Shown piece after piece: positions 9,045 to 16,785 of a stretch of DNA of 17,837 nucleotides. The translations under genes and the position numbers were made by a program. Source of the DNA: JBFELO01 sp041552055 (lineage in GTDB: Bacteria; Acidobacteriota; Thermoanaerobaculia; Thermoanaerobaculales; Sulfomarinibacteraceae); NCBI GenBank assembly GCA_041552055.1, contig JBFELO010000096.1:1-17837 (forward strand), read 5' to 3'. The notes under the pieces were generated by a model. That model made no database searches. It was not told where the DNA came from and worked only from the letters and a program-made list of their open reading frames with translations. Every line of letters begins with the position of its first letter. Position 1 is the first letter of the stretch.

Positions 9045-9050
9045 AGGATA
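9045..9050 (-). promoter_or_regulatory. Possible -10 element of a leaderless lipase transcript
   Basis: Minus-strand TATCCT ends 7 bp before ATG 9037. With no Shine-Dalgarno in the same interval, a leaderless mRNA is a reasonable inference. The -35 is not convincing. Confidence 0.3.
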
Positions 9051-9062
9051 GTCGTTCCACAC

Positions 9063-9222
9063 ACCCTCTGCCCATCACGCTTCCCGCGGTTGCCCCCTTA
9101 GTCAATGTTGGGACCTGACGGACCACTCCGGCCTGAGACTGTTCTCCCAACATTGTCAAAGACGGCACGCCCGCACGAGGCGCCGTCGTCGGCCTGCCAT
9201 TCGCCTCGACGATCTGACACCC
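9063..9222. repeat. Palindromic intergenic repeat, copy C (type-2 stem)
   Basis: The arms are CAATGTTGGGA (9103-9113) and TCCCAACATTG (9145-9155), with imperfect extension outward. The right flank contains GACGGCACGCCCGCACGAGG and ends in CTGACACCC (9214-9222). It is the first unit of a three-unit tandem array. Confidence 0.85.
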
Positions 9223-9390
9223 AGGGCGCCCTCTCCCGGACGCGCTGCCCGTGGGAGCCCGGCATAGACGTTTCGAGGCCTCAGCGCCTGACGACACCCG
9301 CGACGACTGTGGGCCTCGAAACGTCATGCCCGGCACGCTCGCCCAACGCGATGTCATCGGCCTGCCGTTCGCGTCGTTCATCTGACACCC
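9223..9390. repeat. Palindromic intergenic repeat, copy D (type-1 stem)
   Basis: Perfect 14-bp arms are GACGTTTCGAGGCC (9267-9280) and GGCCTCGAAACGTC (9312-9325). The left flank CCCGTGGGAGCCCGGCAT matches copy A. The right flank ends in CTGACACCC (9382-9390), 168 bp after the same word in copy C. Confidence 0.88.
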
Positions 9391-9555
9391 GACGCGCCTT
9401 CTCCCCATCTCGCTCCCCGCGGTTGCCCCCTTAGACAATGTTGGGACACGAGGGACCGCTCCACCCGGTGGGGGTGCCCCCAACATTGTCAAAGACGGCA
9501 CGCCCGCACGACGCGCTGTCGTCAGCCTGCCACTCGCATCGACCACCTGACACCC
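9391..9555. repeat. Palindromic intergenic repeat, copy E (type-2 stem)
   Basis: Perfect 12-bp arms are GACAATGTTGGG (9434-9445) and CCCAACATTGTC (9479-9490). The left flank CTCCCCGCGGTTGCCCCCTT matches copy C. The right flank ends in CTGACACCC (9547-9555), 165 bp after copy D. Confidence 0.88.
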
Positions 9556-9586
9556 GAGGCGCCATCAAGCGCCCTGCGTTTTCCTT

Positions 9587-9710
9587 GCGCGATGGAATTT
9601 CGAGCAAGTTCAAGGCGCCAAATCGGCGTGAGAGGTCCCATCGCGCCTGGCCTGCGAAGCGCGTCGCCATTCCACAGCAATTCGCGAAGCGAATTGCTCC
9701 TCCTACAGTC
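9587..9710 (-). repeat. REP-like (GTAG-headed) palindromic element, possible terminator of the ATP-grasp gene
   Basis: On the minus strand the element starts CTGTAGGAGG and then has a perfect 10-bp hairpin, AGCAATTCGC / GCGAATTGCT (9676-9698), with a 3-base loop. Further on, a long-range 9-bp inverted repeat GCGCGATGG / CCATCGCGC joins 9587-9595 with 9638-9646. A GTAG head next to a hairpin is the layout of known REP sequences. The TAG of the head is the stop codon of the upstream ATP-grasp gene. The hairpin may terminate or stabilise that transcript, though no T-run is present. Confidence 0.55.
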
Positions 9711-11115
9711 CCAGGCGGCGGGGAAGATCCTCCTCGATCAGCCGTTCGGCCTCGGTCGGGGTACTGCCGATCGCGACGACGTCGAACTTGCCGGTCCTGG
9801 CAAGCGGTCCCACGTTGTACAGGATGTAGGAGCCGTCGCCGGTTGCCGGATCGTAGATCTCGCCGTCGAGACGAGCGAGAAGCTCGTGGAATCCCAACCC
9901 GACCAGACCCTCGTGCATGAAGTCCTGAGCCCGGTACGGCGGTCTGGGGCCGTCGACCACCCGGTCCACCAGATGCATCGGCGTCGAGGTACCGCCCCAG
10001 CGCCCGTTGCACTCGGTGAACTTGAGGCTGAACTCGCCGGCAGGATCTCCGAGCAGGATGAAGTCGAACGAGCAGCGTCCGGCATAGCCCAGGGCCTGCA
10101 GCGCCTCGGCCACCACCAGCGACGCCTCGCCGATCCGGCGGTTCACCGGTTCCGGCAACGTCGACGGCCGGCTTCCCAGGAAGATCCTGTTGTCGCCCTC
10201 CAGCAACTGCTCGTACACGCCTTCGACCTGCGGTGCGCCGAGCGTGGAGGGCGGAATCCACAGCTGGCTCGAGGGCGAGCAGTCGGTCCTCTCCCAGGCC
10301 ACGACGAGCACCTCCTCGTCGCCCGCCCACTCGGTGCGTCGCAGAAACGCTTCCACCTCGCCGAGCACCCCCTCGAAGTCCAGCCGCCTCAGCGGCTCGG
10401 CCTCGTACACCGCGTTGCCGAGACCGGACGCGCAGCGGGCCCGCTTGAGACCCACCGATGGCGCCTTGTGAGCCAGACGCTGCAGCCGCTTCGCCATCGC
10501 TTCCTGCTCGTTCGCGGCGTGGGTCTCGACGATCCAGTCCTCGGACAACACCCGCACCACGATTTCTGACAGCGCTGCTTTGTCGTTGGCGATCCAGAGC
10601 ACGGGTGGCGGCGGACCGACCACCTCCACCCGGGTGCCGCTGACCTCCGCCACCCGGGCCGCCAGCCGCCACACCTCGCCGATCGCCATGTACGCGTGGA
10701 TCGACAGCCCATCGGCACCTCTCGCCCGCTCGACGAGCGTGCCGAACGGAGGGTCGGAGAAACAAGCTTCGGCGACCGCGTAACCGTGCTGTCCGGACGG
10801 GGCACGCACAAACCGCGGCGAGCCCAGGCGCAGGGTGTCCCGACAGTAGTCCTCGTAGCCGTCGCTCGGGTCGGTGACCGCGACGAACAGATCCCCGGTC
10901 CGCGCCCGAACACGTGCTCGATGCTGATACTCCTCCACGCCCGCTACGTCTTGCACGAACGGGATCTTGGACACGTCGTCCAGATGGAGGATCGGACGCT
11001 GGTCTTGAGCCCCGAGCCAGCGCTGAGCCCCGTACTGCTCGAGCTGCGACTCGAGGTCGAGTCGCCTCGCGAGGGGGCGAACTTTCTCGGCGACCGATCG
11101 ATCACTCATGACCAT
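9703..11115 (-). CDS. ATP-grasp ligase related to peptide ligase PGM1
   Basis: A 470-residue cytoplasmic protein (468 if ATG 11109 is used). An N-terminal pre-ATP-grasp region runs to about residue 175. After it, WIANDKAALSEIVVRVL looks like the opening of an ATP-grasp core. Near the C-terminus FSLKFTECNGRWGGTS contains the E-x-N-x-R metal/ATP-binding pattern, followed by the short C-terminal domain seen in PGM1-like proteins. PGM1 of pheganomycin synthesis links amino-acid-like acids to peptides, so a carboxylate-amine ligase role is likely; substrates are unknown. It begins 30 bp after the MBL-fold gene on the same strand, which suggests co-transcription. AGAGGG lies close before ATG 11115. 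The stop codon is formed by the head of a REP-like repeat. Confidence 0.8.
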   Translation of the reverse strand: MVMSDRSVAEKVRPLARRLDLESQLEQYGAQRWLGAQDQRPILHLDDVSKIPFVQDVAGVEEYQHRARVRARTGDLFVAVTDPSDGYEDYCRDTLRLGSPRFVRAPSGQHGYAVAEACFSDPPFGTLVERARGADGLSIHAYMAIGEVWRLAARVAEVSGTRVEVVGPPPPVLWIANDKAALSEIVVRVLSEDWIVETHAANEQEAMAKRLQRLAHKAPSVGLKRARCASGLGNAVYEAEPLRRLDFEGVLGEVEAFLRRTEWAGDEEVLVVAWERTDCSPSSQLWIPPSTLGAPQVEGVYEQLLEGDNRIFLGSRPSTLPEPVNRRIGEASLVVAEALQALGYAGRCSFDFILLGDPAGEFSLKFTECNGRWGGTSTPMHLVDRVVDGPRPPYRAQDFMHEGLVGLGFHELLARLDGEIYDPATGDGSYILYNVGPLARTGKFDVVAIGSTPTEAERLIEEDLPRRLGL

Positions 11116-11145
11116 GCCCTCTGAGAATTGCCCCGGCGGAGCTCC

Positions 11146-12042
11146 TCACCTGGAGAGATCGCGATAGACGATCGCGAGCATGAAGTCGGAGTCGATGAAC
11201 TCACCGGCCCAGGCCTCGTTGAACGGCGCCAACGGATCGGCCTTGCCGATCTCGTCGAGGCTTTTTCCCTGCGCCACCAGCGGGGCGACCGCATCTACGA
11301 CCCCCTGGAGCATGGCCCGGTACGCCTCGACGTCTTTTCGGGTCGCCATCGGCCCATGACCCGCGATGATCTTGGTTTCTTCGTCGGCCACGTCCAGTGC
11401 CCGATCGCACGCCGCGATCATCCCCCTGATGGAGCCGCCCGCATCGACATCGATGAACGGGTAGGTGCCGGAAAACAGGACGTCCCCCATGTGGAGCACG
11501 TTGGCATTCCGAAAGTACACCATGGAGTCGCCGTCGGTGTGTGCCGGATCGACGTGGAATGCGTTGATCTCGTCACCGTTGAGGTGAAACGTGACGGTTT
11601 CGGAGAAGGTGACCACCGGGAGAGCCCCAGCCGGCGAGGGTGGCACGTTGCGGTCCCAGGCGGTGAAGAACTGCTCGACGCTCATCCGCTGGCGAACGTT
11701 GTCGTGCGCCACGATCAGGGCGCCGCCGTTGCCGAGGTTTTCGTTGCCGCCGGTGTGGTCGCTGTGCCAGTGGGTGTTGAGCACGAACCGGATCGGCCCA
11801 TCGTCGATCTGCCGCACCACAGCGACGATCTTGTCGGTGAGCGGCGCGTACTGATCATCGATCAGAAACACACCATCCTCACCCGCCGACAATCCGATGT
11901 TGCCGCCCGCTCCCTCCAAGATATAGAGACCCTCCGCGACCTTCGTCGTCGTGATCTCCACCTGGGAGAAGTCCTGTTGTGCGTACACCGGGATGGCCAA
12001 AGCCAAAATCACTGTGCCAGTTACGAAGGCCTTGATGGACAT
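11146..12042 (-). CDS. Secreted metallo-beta-lactamase-fold hydrolase
   Basis: A 298-residue protein with a signal peptide (short hydrophobic core, cleavage after VYA at 19-21), so it acts outside the cytoplasm. The zinc site is complete: H91-W-H93-S-D95-H96, then H168 (PAHTDGDS), D187 (MGDVLF) and H229 (AGHGP). This set fits the broad cyclase/QuiP-like branch of MBL-fold hydrolases annotated as beta-lactamase-like. It may hydrolyse a lactone, ester or amide; a true beta-lactamase role is not supported. The start is firm: AGGAGG is 6 bp before ATG 12042. It is upstream of the ATP-grasp gene in a likely two-gene unit, and 101 bp downstream of trpB2 on the same strand. Confidence 0.92.
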   Translation of the reverse strand: MSIKAFVTGTVILALAIPVYAQQDFSQVEITTTKVAEGLYILEGAGGNIGLSAGEDGVFLIDDQYAPLTDKIVAVVRQIDDGPIRFVLNTHWHSDHTGGNENLGNGGALIVAHDNVRQRMSVEQFFTAWDRNVPPSPAGALPVVTFSETVTFHLNGDEINAFHVDPAHTDGDSMVYFRNANVLHMGDVLFSGTYPFIDVDAGGSIRGMIAACDRALDVADEETKIIAGHGPMATRKDVEAYRAMLQGVVDAVAPLVAQGKSLDEIGKADPLAPFNEAWAGEFIDSDFMLAIVYRDLSR

Positions 12043-12143
12043 TGTTGCCTCCTGTTGGCCTGCAACTCGATCGCGCCGGAGAATGTTCCCCCTCCGGGAA
12101 CCGGGGTCCGAGGTCCTGGTCGTCCGCGTTCGAACGAGCCCGA

Positions 12144-13523
12144 CTACTCGACTGCCGGGGGTTTCGGGTGATCCGCCAACACCGCGAGCGACCGTTCCAG
12201 CACCTCGGGCGGCAGCGGGTAGTTGTGAAGGTCATCCGCGAAGTAGGCCTGGTACCCGCCGAGGTCAAGCAGGCCGTGGCCACTGTAGTTGAAGATGATC
12301 ACCTTTTCCCTGCCCTCCTCGGCCGCCTTCCTGGCCTCGTCGATCGCCGCCATGATGGCGTGGCTGGTTTCGGGCGCCGGGATCATCCCCTCGGTGCGGG
12401 CGAACAGCACCGCGGCCTCGTAGCACTCCAGCTGCGGATATGCACGCGGCGTCAACAGTCCCGAGCGGACTCCCGCACTCACCAGCGGCGCCATGCCGTG
12501 GTAGCGCAGCCCGCCGGCGTGGATCGACGGCGGGATGAACGCGTGCCCCAGGGAGTGCATCGGGAGCAGCGGGGTCAAACGAGCGGTGTCACCGTGGTCG
12601 TACGCGTACGGCGCCCTGGTGAGGGTGGGACAGGCCTCGGGCTCCGCCGGCACGATCTCGATGTCCGCGCCGTTGATCTTGTCGGCGATGAACGGGAACG
12701 ACAGGCCGGCGAAGTTGCTGCCGCCACCGGCGCAACCGACGACCACGTCCGGCTTGGAGATGCCCGCGAGCGCGAGCTGTTTCTTGGCCTCGAGACCGAT
12801 CACCGTCTGGTGCAGCATGACGTGGTTGAGCACACTCCCGAGCGAGTACTTGGTCGTGCCGGAGGGATCGGTCACCGCCGCCTCCATGGCCTCGCTGATC
12901 GCGATGCCGAGGCTGCCCGGTGTGTCGGGATCCTGCTCCAGGATGGTGCGGCCGGCCTGGGTCTCGTTGGACGGTGACGCCACGCACCGTGCGCCCCAGG
13001 TCTGCATCATGGTCTTGCGGAACGGCTTCTGGTCGAAGCTCACCCGCACCATCCACACGTCCACCTGAAGTCCCAGCAGCTGGCCGGCATACGCGAGCGC
13101 GCTCCCCCACTGGCCTGCCCCGGTCTCGGTGGTCAGCCGCTTGGTGCCGAATTCCCTGTTGTACCAGGCCTGAGCCACGGCGGTGTTCGGCTTGTGGCTG
13201 CCGGGCGGCGATACGCTCTCGTCCTTGTAGAAGATCTTGGCCGGGGTCCCCAGGTGACGCTCGAGGTTGTGTGCGCGGCGCAGGGGCGTCGGTCGCCACC
13301 GGGCGAGGATTTCCAGGATGCCATCCGGTATGTCGATCCACCGGTCCGTGGAGACCTCCTGCTCGATCAGGTTCATGGGGAACACCGGCGCGAGCGCCTC
13401 CGGACCGATGGGATTGCCGTCCGGGCCCAGCGGCGGCGGTGGCGGCTGGGGCAGGTCGGCGGCGAGGTTGTACCACTGGCGGGGAAGTTCCTCGGTCGGC
13501 AAAAGGATCTTGGGGTCGTTCAC
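12144..13523 (-). CDS. trpB2: Tryptophan synthase beta chain, TrpB2 type
   Basis: A 459-residue PLP enzyme. TrpB joins indole and serine to make tryptophan; the TrpB2 branch is longer and often acts without the alpha subunit. The long N-terminal arm (LPRQWYNLAADLP, a run of prolines, then FPMNLIEQE) is the mark of TrpB2. The PLP lysine is K111 in GSHKPNTA. ETGAGQWG, the phosphate loop GCAGGGSN and a C-terminal SGHG follow. I chose GTG 13523, with GGAGGA about 10 bp upstream. The open frame reaches 13622, but the extra 33 residues cross the promoter. No other trp gene is nearby, so it may salvage indole or be an isolated biosynthetic gene. Confidence 0.94.
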   Translation of the reverse strand: MNDPKILLPTEELPRQWYNLAADLPQPPPPPLGPDGNPIGPEALAPVFPMNLIEQEVSTDRWIDIPDGILEILARWRPTPLRRAHNLERHLGTPAKIFYKDESVSPPGSHKPNTAVAQAWYNREFGTKRLTTETGAGQWGSALAYAGQLLGLQVDVWMVRVSFDQKPFRKTMMQTWGARCVASPSNETQAGRTILEQDPDTPGSLGIAISEAMEAAVTDPSGTTKYSLGSVLNHVMLHQTVIGLEAKKQLALAGISKPDVVVGCAGGGSNFAGLSFPFIADKINGADIEIVPAEPEACPTLTRAPYAYDHGDTARLTPLLPMHSLGHAFIPPSIHAGGLRYHGMAPLVSAGVRSGLLTPRAYPQLECYEAAVLFARTEGMIPAPETSHAIMAAIDEARKAAEEGREKVIIFNYSGHGLLDLGGYQAYFADDLHNYPLPPEVLERSLAVLADHPKPPAVE

Positions 13524-13559
13524 GACGGCGAGTCCTCCGCAATGAATTGTCGTCCGATT

Positions 13560-13589
13560 ACTATAGCGACGGTGTCCTACGCGGCAGAA
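13560..13589 (-). promoter_or_regulatory. Likely promoter of trpB2
   Basis: On the minus strand the -10 is TATAGT (13560-13565) and the -35 is a weak TTCTGC (13584-13589), with an 18-bp spacer. The predicted start lies about 30 bases before GTG 13523. Confidence 0.5.
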
Positions 13590-13743
13590 CGATCGCGAGA
13601 TCCTACCACAGGGTACCGCCATTCCTGCTCAAACTCTCAAATCTCACCAGCTTGCTGCGGAGGTCGCCGGCGCACCACGGCCACTCTCGGGCACCGGCTC
13701 CTCGACCCCCTGGTGACGATTGCGGGTATGCGGTTGGACGGTG

Positions 13744-13749
13744 TACGCT
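13744..13749 (+). promoter_or_regulatory. Possible -10 element of a leaderless GT4 operon transcript
   Basis: TACGCT ends 10 bp before ATG 13760, and there is no Shine-Dalgarno between. A TTGCGG with an 18-bp spacer is a weak possible -35. Confidence 0.3.
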
Positions 13750-13759
13750 CGGCGGACCC

Positions 13760-15025
13760 ATGACGGCCGCACCGCTCCGCATCTGCCTGCTCACCTACCG
13801 AGGGAACCCCCGTTGCGGCGGTCAGGGAATCTACATGCGCCATCTCAGCCAGGAGCTGGCGGGCCTCGGCCACCAGGTGGAACTTTGGAGCGGGCCGCCG
13901 TACCCGGAGATCGACGCCGGCAGCGGCGTCCGGCTGGTCGAGGTTCCGAGCCTCGATCTGTGGAACGAGGAACACTTCTTTCGATTCGAGCGCCTGCGAG
14001 ACCTGCGTGATCCGATCCACAGGTCCGAATGGCTGCGCACCTTGACGGGTGTGTTCGACGAGCCGCGCAGCTTCTGTGAGCGTGTGGTTCGGCGCTTCCG
14101 GCAGCTCGGACACGTTGACTGCTTCGACGTCGTCCACGACAACCAGTCGCTCGGCACCGGCCTGCTGGAGCTGCAGCGGATGGTCCCCCTGGTCACCACG
14201 ATCCACCATCCGATCACGGTCGATCGCCGGCTCCACCTCGAGTCCGAGCGGTCGATCAAACGCCAGATCGGACTTCGGCGCTTCTATCGCTTCGTACCGA
14301 TGCAGCTCGATGTCGCTGCCCGTCTGCATCGGGTGGTCACGGTGTCCCGCAAGGCGTTCCGCGACATCCAGTCCGAGTTCGGCCTCGACGCCTCGCGAAT
14401 GCGGGTGGTCGAGGTCGGCGTCAACACCGAGCAGTTCCGGCCCCTGCCCGGAATCGAGCGCTGCAGCGATCGCATCATCACGACCCTGTCGGCGGATGTT
14501 CCGCTCAAGGGGATCCGCTTCCTGCTCGAGGCGTTCGCCGAGCTGCGCCGCGACCGCCCGTCGCTGCAGCTGACGGTGATCGGCAGCACCAATGGCGCCT
14601 CGGCCACCGCACGACTCATCGACGAGCTTGGCCTGGACGGATCGATCCGGCTGACCGGGCGGGTGCCGTACGAGGAGATCGTGCGCACGTACGCCGAGTC
14701 CGCTGTGGCGGTGGTCCCCTCACTGTACGAGGGGTTCGGGCTGCCGGCCGCCGAGGCGATGGCGTGCACGGTGCCGGTGGTGTGCACCCGCGCCGGAGCC
14801 CTGCCCGAGGTGGTCGGTGAGGACGGCAGCGCGGGTGTGATCGTGCCCGCCGCGGATCCCGCCAGCCTGAGCCGCGCGATCGGCGAGCTGCTCGACCAGC
14901 CCGAACGCTGCCGCGTCATGGGTGCTGCAGGCAGAACACGCGTCGAGCAGCGGTTCACGTGGACGAGGACCGCCGAGCGCACGGTCGCCGTGTACCGGGA
15001 GCTGCTGGCGGAGAAGGCTCGATGA
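13760..15025 (+). CDS. GT4 glycosyltransferase (candidate ManT-like polymerising transferase)
   Basis: A 421-residue GT-B fold retaining glycosyltransferase. The N-terminal acceptor domain opens RICLLTYRGN and has the donor-side glycine loop GGQG at 20-23. The C-terminal donor domain has PLKG (Lys250) and the GT4 motif EGFGLPAAE with Glu324 and Glu332. No signal or membrane helix is seen, so it works in the cytoplasm with a nucleotide sugar. ATG 13760 is chosen because MTAAPLRICLL fits the family start; the upstream open frame runs backward into trpB2. Its stop overlaps the next gene by 4 bp (ATGA). With its neighbours it matches the composition of the mycobacterial methylmannose polysaccharide cluster, in which ManT adds mannose units. 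Donor sugar is inferred, not shown. Confidence 0.93.
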   Translation: MTAAPLRICLLTYRGNPRCGGQGIYMRHLSQELAGLGHQVELWSGPPYPEIDAGSGVRLVEVPSLDLWNEEHFFRFERLRDLRDPIHRSEWLRTLTGVFDEPRSFCERVVRRFRQLGHVDCFDVVHDNQSLGTGLLELQRMVPLVTTIHHPITVDRRLHLESERSIKRQIGLRRFYRFVPMQLDVAARLHRVVTVSRKAFRDIQSEFGLDASRMRVVEVGVNTEQFRPLPGIERCSDRIITTLSADVPLKGIRFLLEAFAELRRDRPSLQLTVIGSTNGASATARLIDELGLDGSIRLTGRVPYEEIVRTYAESAVAVVPSLYEGFGLPAAEAMACTVPVVCTRAGALPEVVGEDGSAGVIVPAADPASLSRAIGELLDQPERCRVMGAAGRTRVEQRFTWTRTAERTVAVYRELLAEKAR

Positions 15026-15759
15026 TGACCGTCGATTTCGCCCGGCTCCACCTCGAGCCGGGCGATCGGGTCCTCGATCTCGGCTGCGGCAACGGCCGCC
15101 ACGTGCGTGCGACGCGCCGGGTACCGTCGGTGGCCGGAGTCGCCCTCGATCTCGGTTTCGACGAGGTCAGGGCTACGGTCGAGACTCTCGCACGTATGGA
15201 CAATACCGACCCCGAGGACGGTGGATCAATCGGAGATGCGGGTCCGTGGCTGGTGGTTCAGGGCGACACCTTTCACCTGCCGTTCGCGAATCGCTCGTTC
15301 GACTGTGTCATCGCCTCGGAGGTGCTCGAGCACCTGCCGGACGATGGCGCCGCGATCGCCGAGATCAGCCGGATTCTGAAACCTGACGGGCTGCTCGCCG
15401 TGTCGGTGCCGCGCTTCGGGCCGGAGGCGGTCTGCTGGGCGCTGTCGCGCGAGTACCACTCGAACGAGGGCGGCCACATCCGGATCTACCGCGAGCGGAT
15501 GTTGCGCCGAAAGCTGTCCGACCATGGTTACCGAATCTTCGCCAGACACCACTCGCACGCTCTCCACTCGCCGTTCTGGTGGTTGCGGTGCCTGGTCGGG
15601 CTGCGCAACGAAGATTCCCTGCCGGTGCGCTGGTACCACCGTCTACTGGTATGGGACATGGTTCGCGGTCACTGGTCGACCCGCCTCCTGGATCGCGCGC
15701 TCAACCCACTCATCGGCAAGAGCCTCGTGCTCTACGCCCGCAAGGTGGCAACGCCGTGA
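15022..15759 (+). CDS. Class I SAM-dependent methyltransferase (Methyltransf_11 type)
   Basis: A 245-residue methyltransferase. SAM motif I is VLDLGCGNGRH at 17-27. The motif IV region DTFHLPFANRSFDCVIASEVLEHLPD is typical of Methyltransf_11, and RILKPDGLLAVSVP follows. The C-terminal half (GGHIRIYRERML, HSPFWWLRCLVG) is a family-specific extension probably forming the acceptor site. ATG 15022 overlaps the GT4 stop as ATGA; ATG 15025 is one codon further. GGAG about 10 bp upstream acts as ribosome binding site. Overlap on both sides ties it to the glycosyltransferase and the toroid protein, so a sugar O-methyltransferase is the best inference. The position methylated is unknown. Confidence 0.9.
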   Translation: MMTVDFARLHLEPGDRVLDLGCGNGRHVRATRRVPSVAGVALDLGFDEVRATVETLARMDNTDPEDGGSIGDAGPWLVVQGDTFHLPFANRSFDCVIASEVLEHLPDDGAAIAEISRILKPDGLLAVSVPRFGPEAVCWALSREYHSNEGGHIRIYRERMLRRKLSDHGYRIFARHHSHALHSPFWWLRCLVGLRNEDSLPVRWYHRLLVWDMVRGHWSTRLLDRALNPLIGKSLVLYARKVATP

Positions 15760-16784
15760 GCGACCCGCACGTCCTCGACGATGACCGGGTGGAGCGCACC
15801 GCATCGTGGATTGCCGAACACCAGCGAGCCGACGGCGGCATCCCGTGGTTCCACGATCGGCAGCTCGACCCGTGGAACCACCTGCAGTGCGCGATGGCGC
15901 TCACCGCTGCCGGGCGGCACCGAGAAGCGCGCGCAGCGTTCAGGTACCTCGCCGCGTGCCAGCTCCCCGGGGGGGCATGGCCCGCTCTCACGGCCCCCGA
16001 ATGTGTAGTCGACTCGGCTCGCGACACCAACCACGCGGCCTACGTGGCCTCTGCATTGTGGCACCACTTCCTGGCGACCGAAGACGTCGACCTTCTCGCC
16101 CAGCTGTGGCCGACCCTCGAGCGAGCGGTCACGTTCGTGCTGGGGATGCAGCGAGCCGATGGGGTTCTGCTGTGGGCTGCCGACCCCGCCGGAGCTGTGT
16201 GGCCCACTCCGGTGCTCGCCAGCGCGTCGTCGGCCCTCGGCAGCCTGCGCTGCGCCGTGCGGATCGCGGGTCTCCTCGGCCACGATCGGGCTGCGTGGAT
16301 CGACGCAGCCGACCGGTTGGCACTTATTCTCCGTGGCGACCACGGCGAGTTTTCAGGAGCCGAGATGCCTCAACCCCCCGGCCATTACGGCATGGACTGG
16401 TATTACCCGGTGCTCGGTGGGGCGCTGCGAGGTGCCGCGGCGCGAGCTCGGCTCGATACCGGGTACACCTTCTGGGTATACGAGGGGTTCGGCTGCCGCT
16501 GCGTGGCCGACCGTCCCTGGTACACCGTCGCGGAGACGTGCGAGTTGGCGATCACGCTCGACGCGTGCGGTGACTCGGAACGCGCGCGTGAGCTGTTCAG
16601 CTGGGTCCACGTCCGGCGCGACGACGACGGCGGCTACTGGACCGGCACCGTCCTGGTCGAGGGCTCCGGTGTCGTGTGGCCCGAGGAGCGACCGACCTGG
16701 ACCGCGGCAACGGTGGTGCTGGCAGCGGATGTGCTCAGCGGAGAGTCGAAGACGAGCGGGTTTTTCCGCGATCTCGGAGCGTGA
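15756..16784 (+). CDS. Alpha/alpha-toroid protein (prenyltransferase-like by fold; candidate MmpH-like glycoside hydrolase)
   Basis: A 342-residue cytoplasmic protein with no signal peptide. Repeating Trp/Gly-rich helix pairs (IAEHQRADGGIPWF 19-32, DTNHAAY 90-96, ALWHHFLATEDVDLLAQLWP, MDWYYPVLGGALRG from 213, DDDGGYWTG 289-297) predict an alpha/alpha barrel. Homologues I remember are labelled prenyltransferase from the fold. However, the DTN...ALWHHFLATGD-style helix is typical of (alpha/alpha)6 glycoside hydrolases, and aspartates 90, 214 and 289-291 are candidate active-site acids. GTG 15756 overlaps the previous stop (GTGA), with AGGTGG upstream. In the mycobacterial MMP cluster an intracellular hydrolase (MmpH) accompanies the transferase and methyltransferases, and this gene occupies the corresponding role. 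Enzymatic function is inferred. Confidence 0.82.
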   Translation: MSDPHVLDDDRVERTASWIAEHQRADGGIPWFHDRQLDPWNHLQCAMALTAAGRHREARAAFRYLAACQLPGGAWPALTAPECVVDSARDTNHAAYVASALWHHFLATEDVDLLAQLWPTLERAVTFVLGMQRADGVLLWAADPAGAVWPTPVLASASSALGSLRCAVRIAGLLGHDRAAWIDAADRLALILRGDHGEFSGAEMPQPPGHYGMDWYYPVLGGALRGAAARARLDTGYTFWVYEGFGCRCVADRPWYTVAETCELAITLDACGDSERARELFSWVHVRRDDDGGYWTGTVLVEGSGVVWPEERPTWTAATVVLAADVLSGESKTSGFFRDLGA

Positions 16785-16785
16785 A

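Larger units (their letters stand above)
9038..9702. other. 665-bp repeat-only intergenic region
   Basis: Apart from about 25 bp of lipase upstream sequence, the stretch consists of three tandem palindromic repeat units (C, D, E; about 9063-9555), followed by a nested pair of palindromes (9587-9698). A 170-codon open frame on the minus strand (9034-9546) only translates the repeats: similar peptides such as VPSLTMLG recur at the repeat period. It is not called as a gene. Confidence 0.8.

Noticed and set aside
9034..9546. 170-codon minus-strand open frame with recurring peptides VPSLTMLG and KGATAGS
   Set aside because: It exactly overlaps the palindromic repeat array; its internal repetition is the DNA repeat translated. 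No domain, no Shine-Dalgarno, and the same peptides appear in frames over copies A and B.
9063..9555. CRISPR array
   Set aside because: Units are about 165 bp with conserved sequence between palindromes rather than unique spacers, and no cas gene is near.
9063..9555. Integron attC array
   Set aside because: No cassette genes lie between the palindromes, no integron integrase is present, and the conserved flanks do not resemble attC R boxes.
9431..10765. 444-codon minus-strand frame over the ATP-grasp gene and repeat E
   Set aside because: It is an alternative frame of the ATP-grasp gene; only the frame ending at 9703 has conserved ATP-grasp motifs.
11146..12042. True beta-lactamase (antibiotic resistance) call for the MBL-fold gene
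   Set aside because: The HxHxDH site is shared by many MBL hydrolases; nothing in the sequence points specifically to a class B beta-lactamase, so only the fold-level call is kept.
12042..12977. 311-codon plus-strand open frame opposite trpB2
   Set aside because: It is a GC-rich antisense shadow of trpB2 with Arg-rich, domain-free translation.
13524..13622. 33-residue N-terminal extension of TrpB2
   Set aside because: It crosses the predicted promoter and lacks a ribosome site; GTG 13523 has GGAGGA upstream and gives the expected TrpB2 start.
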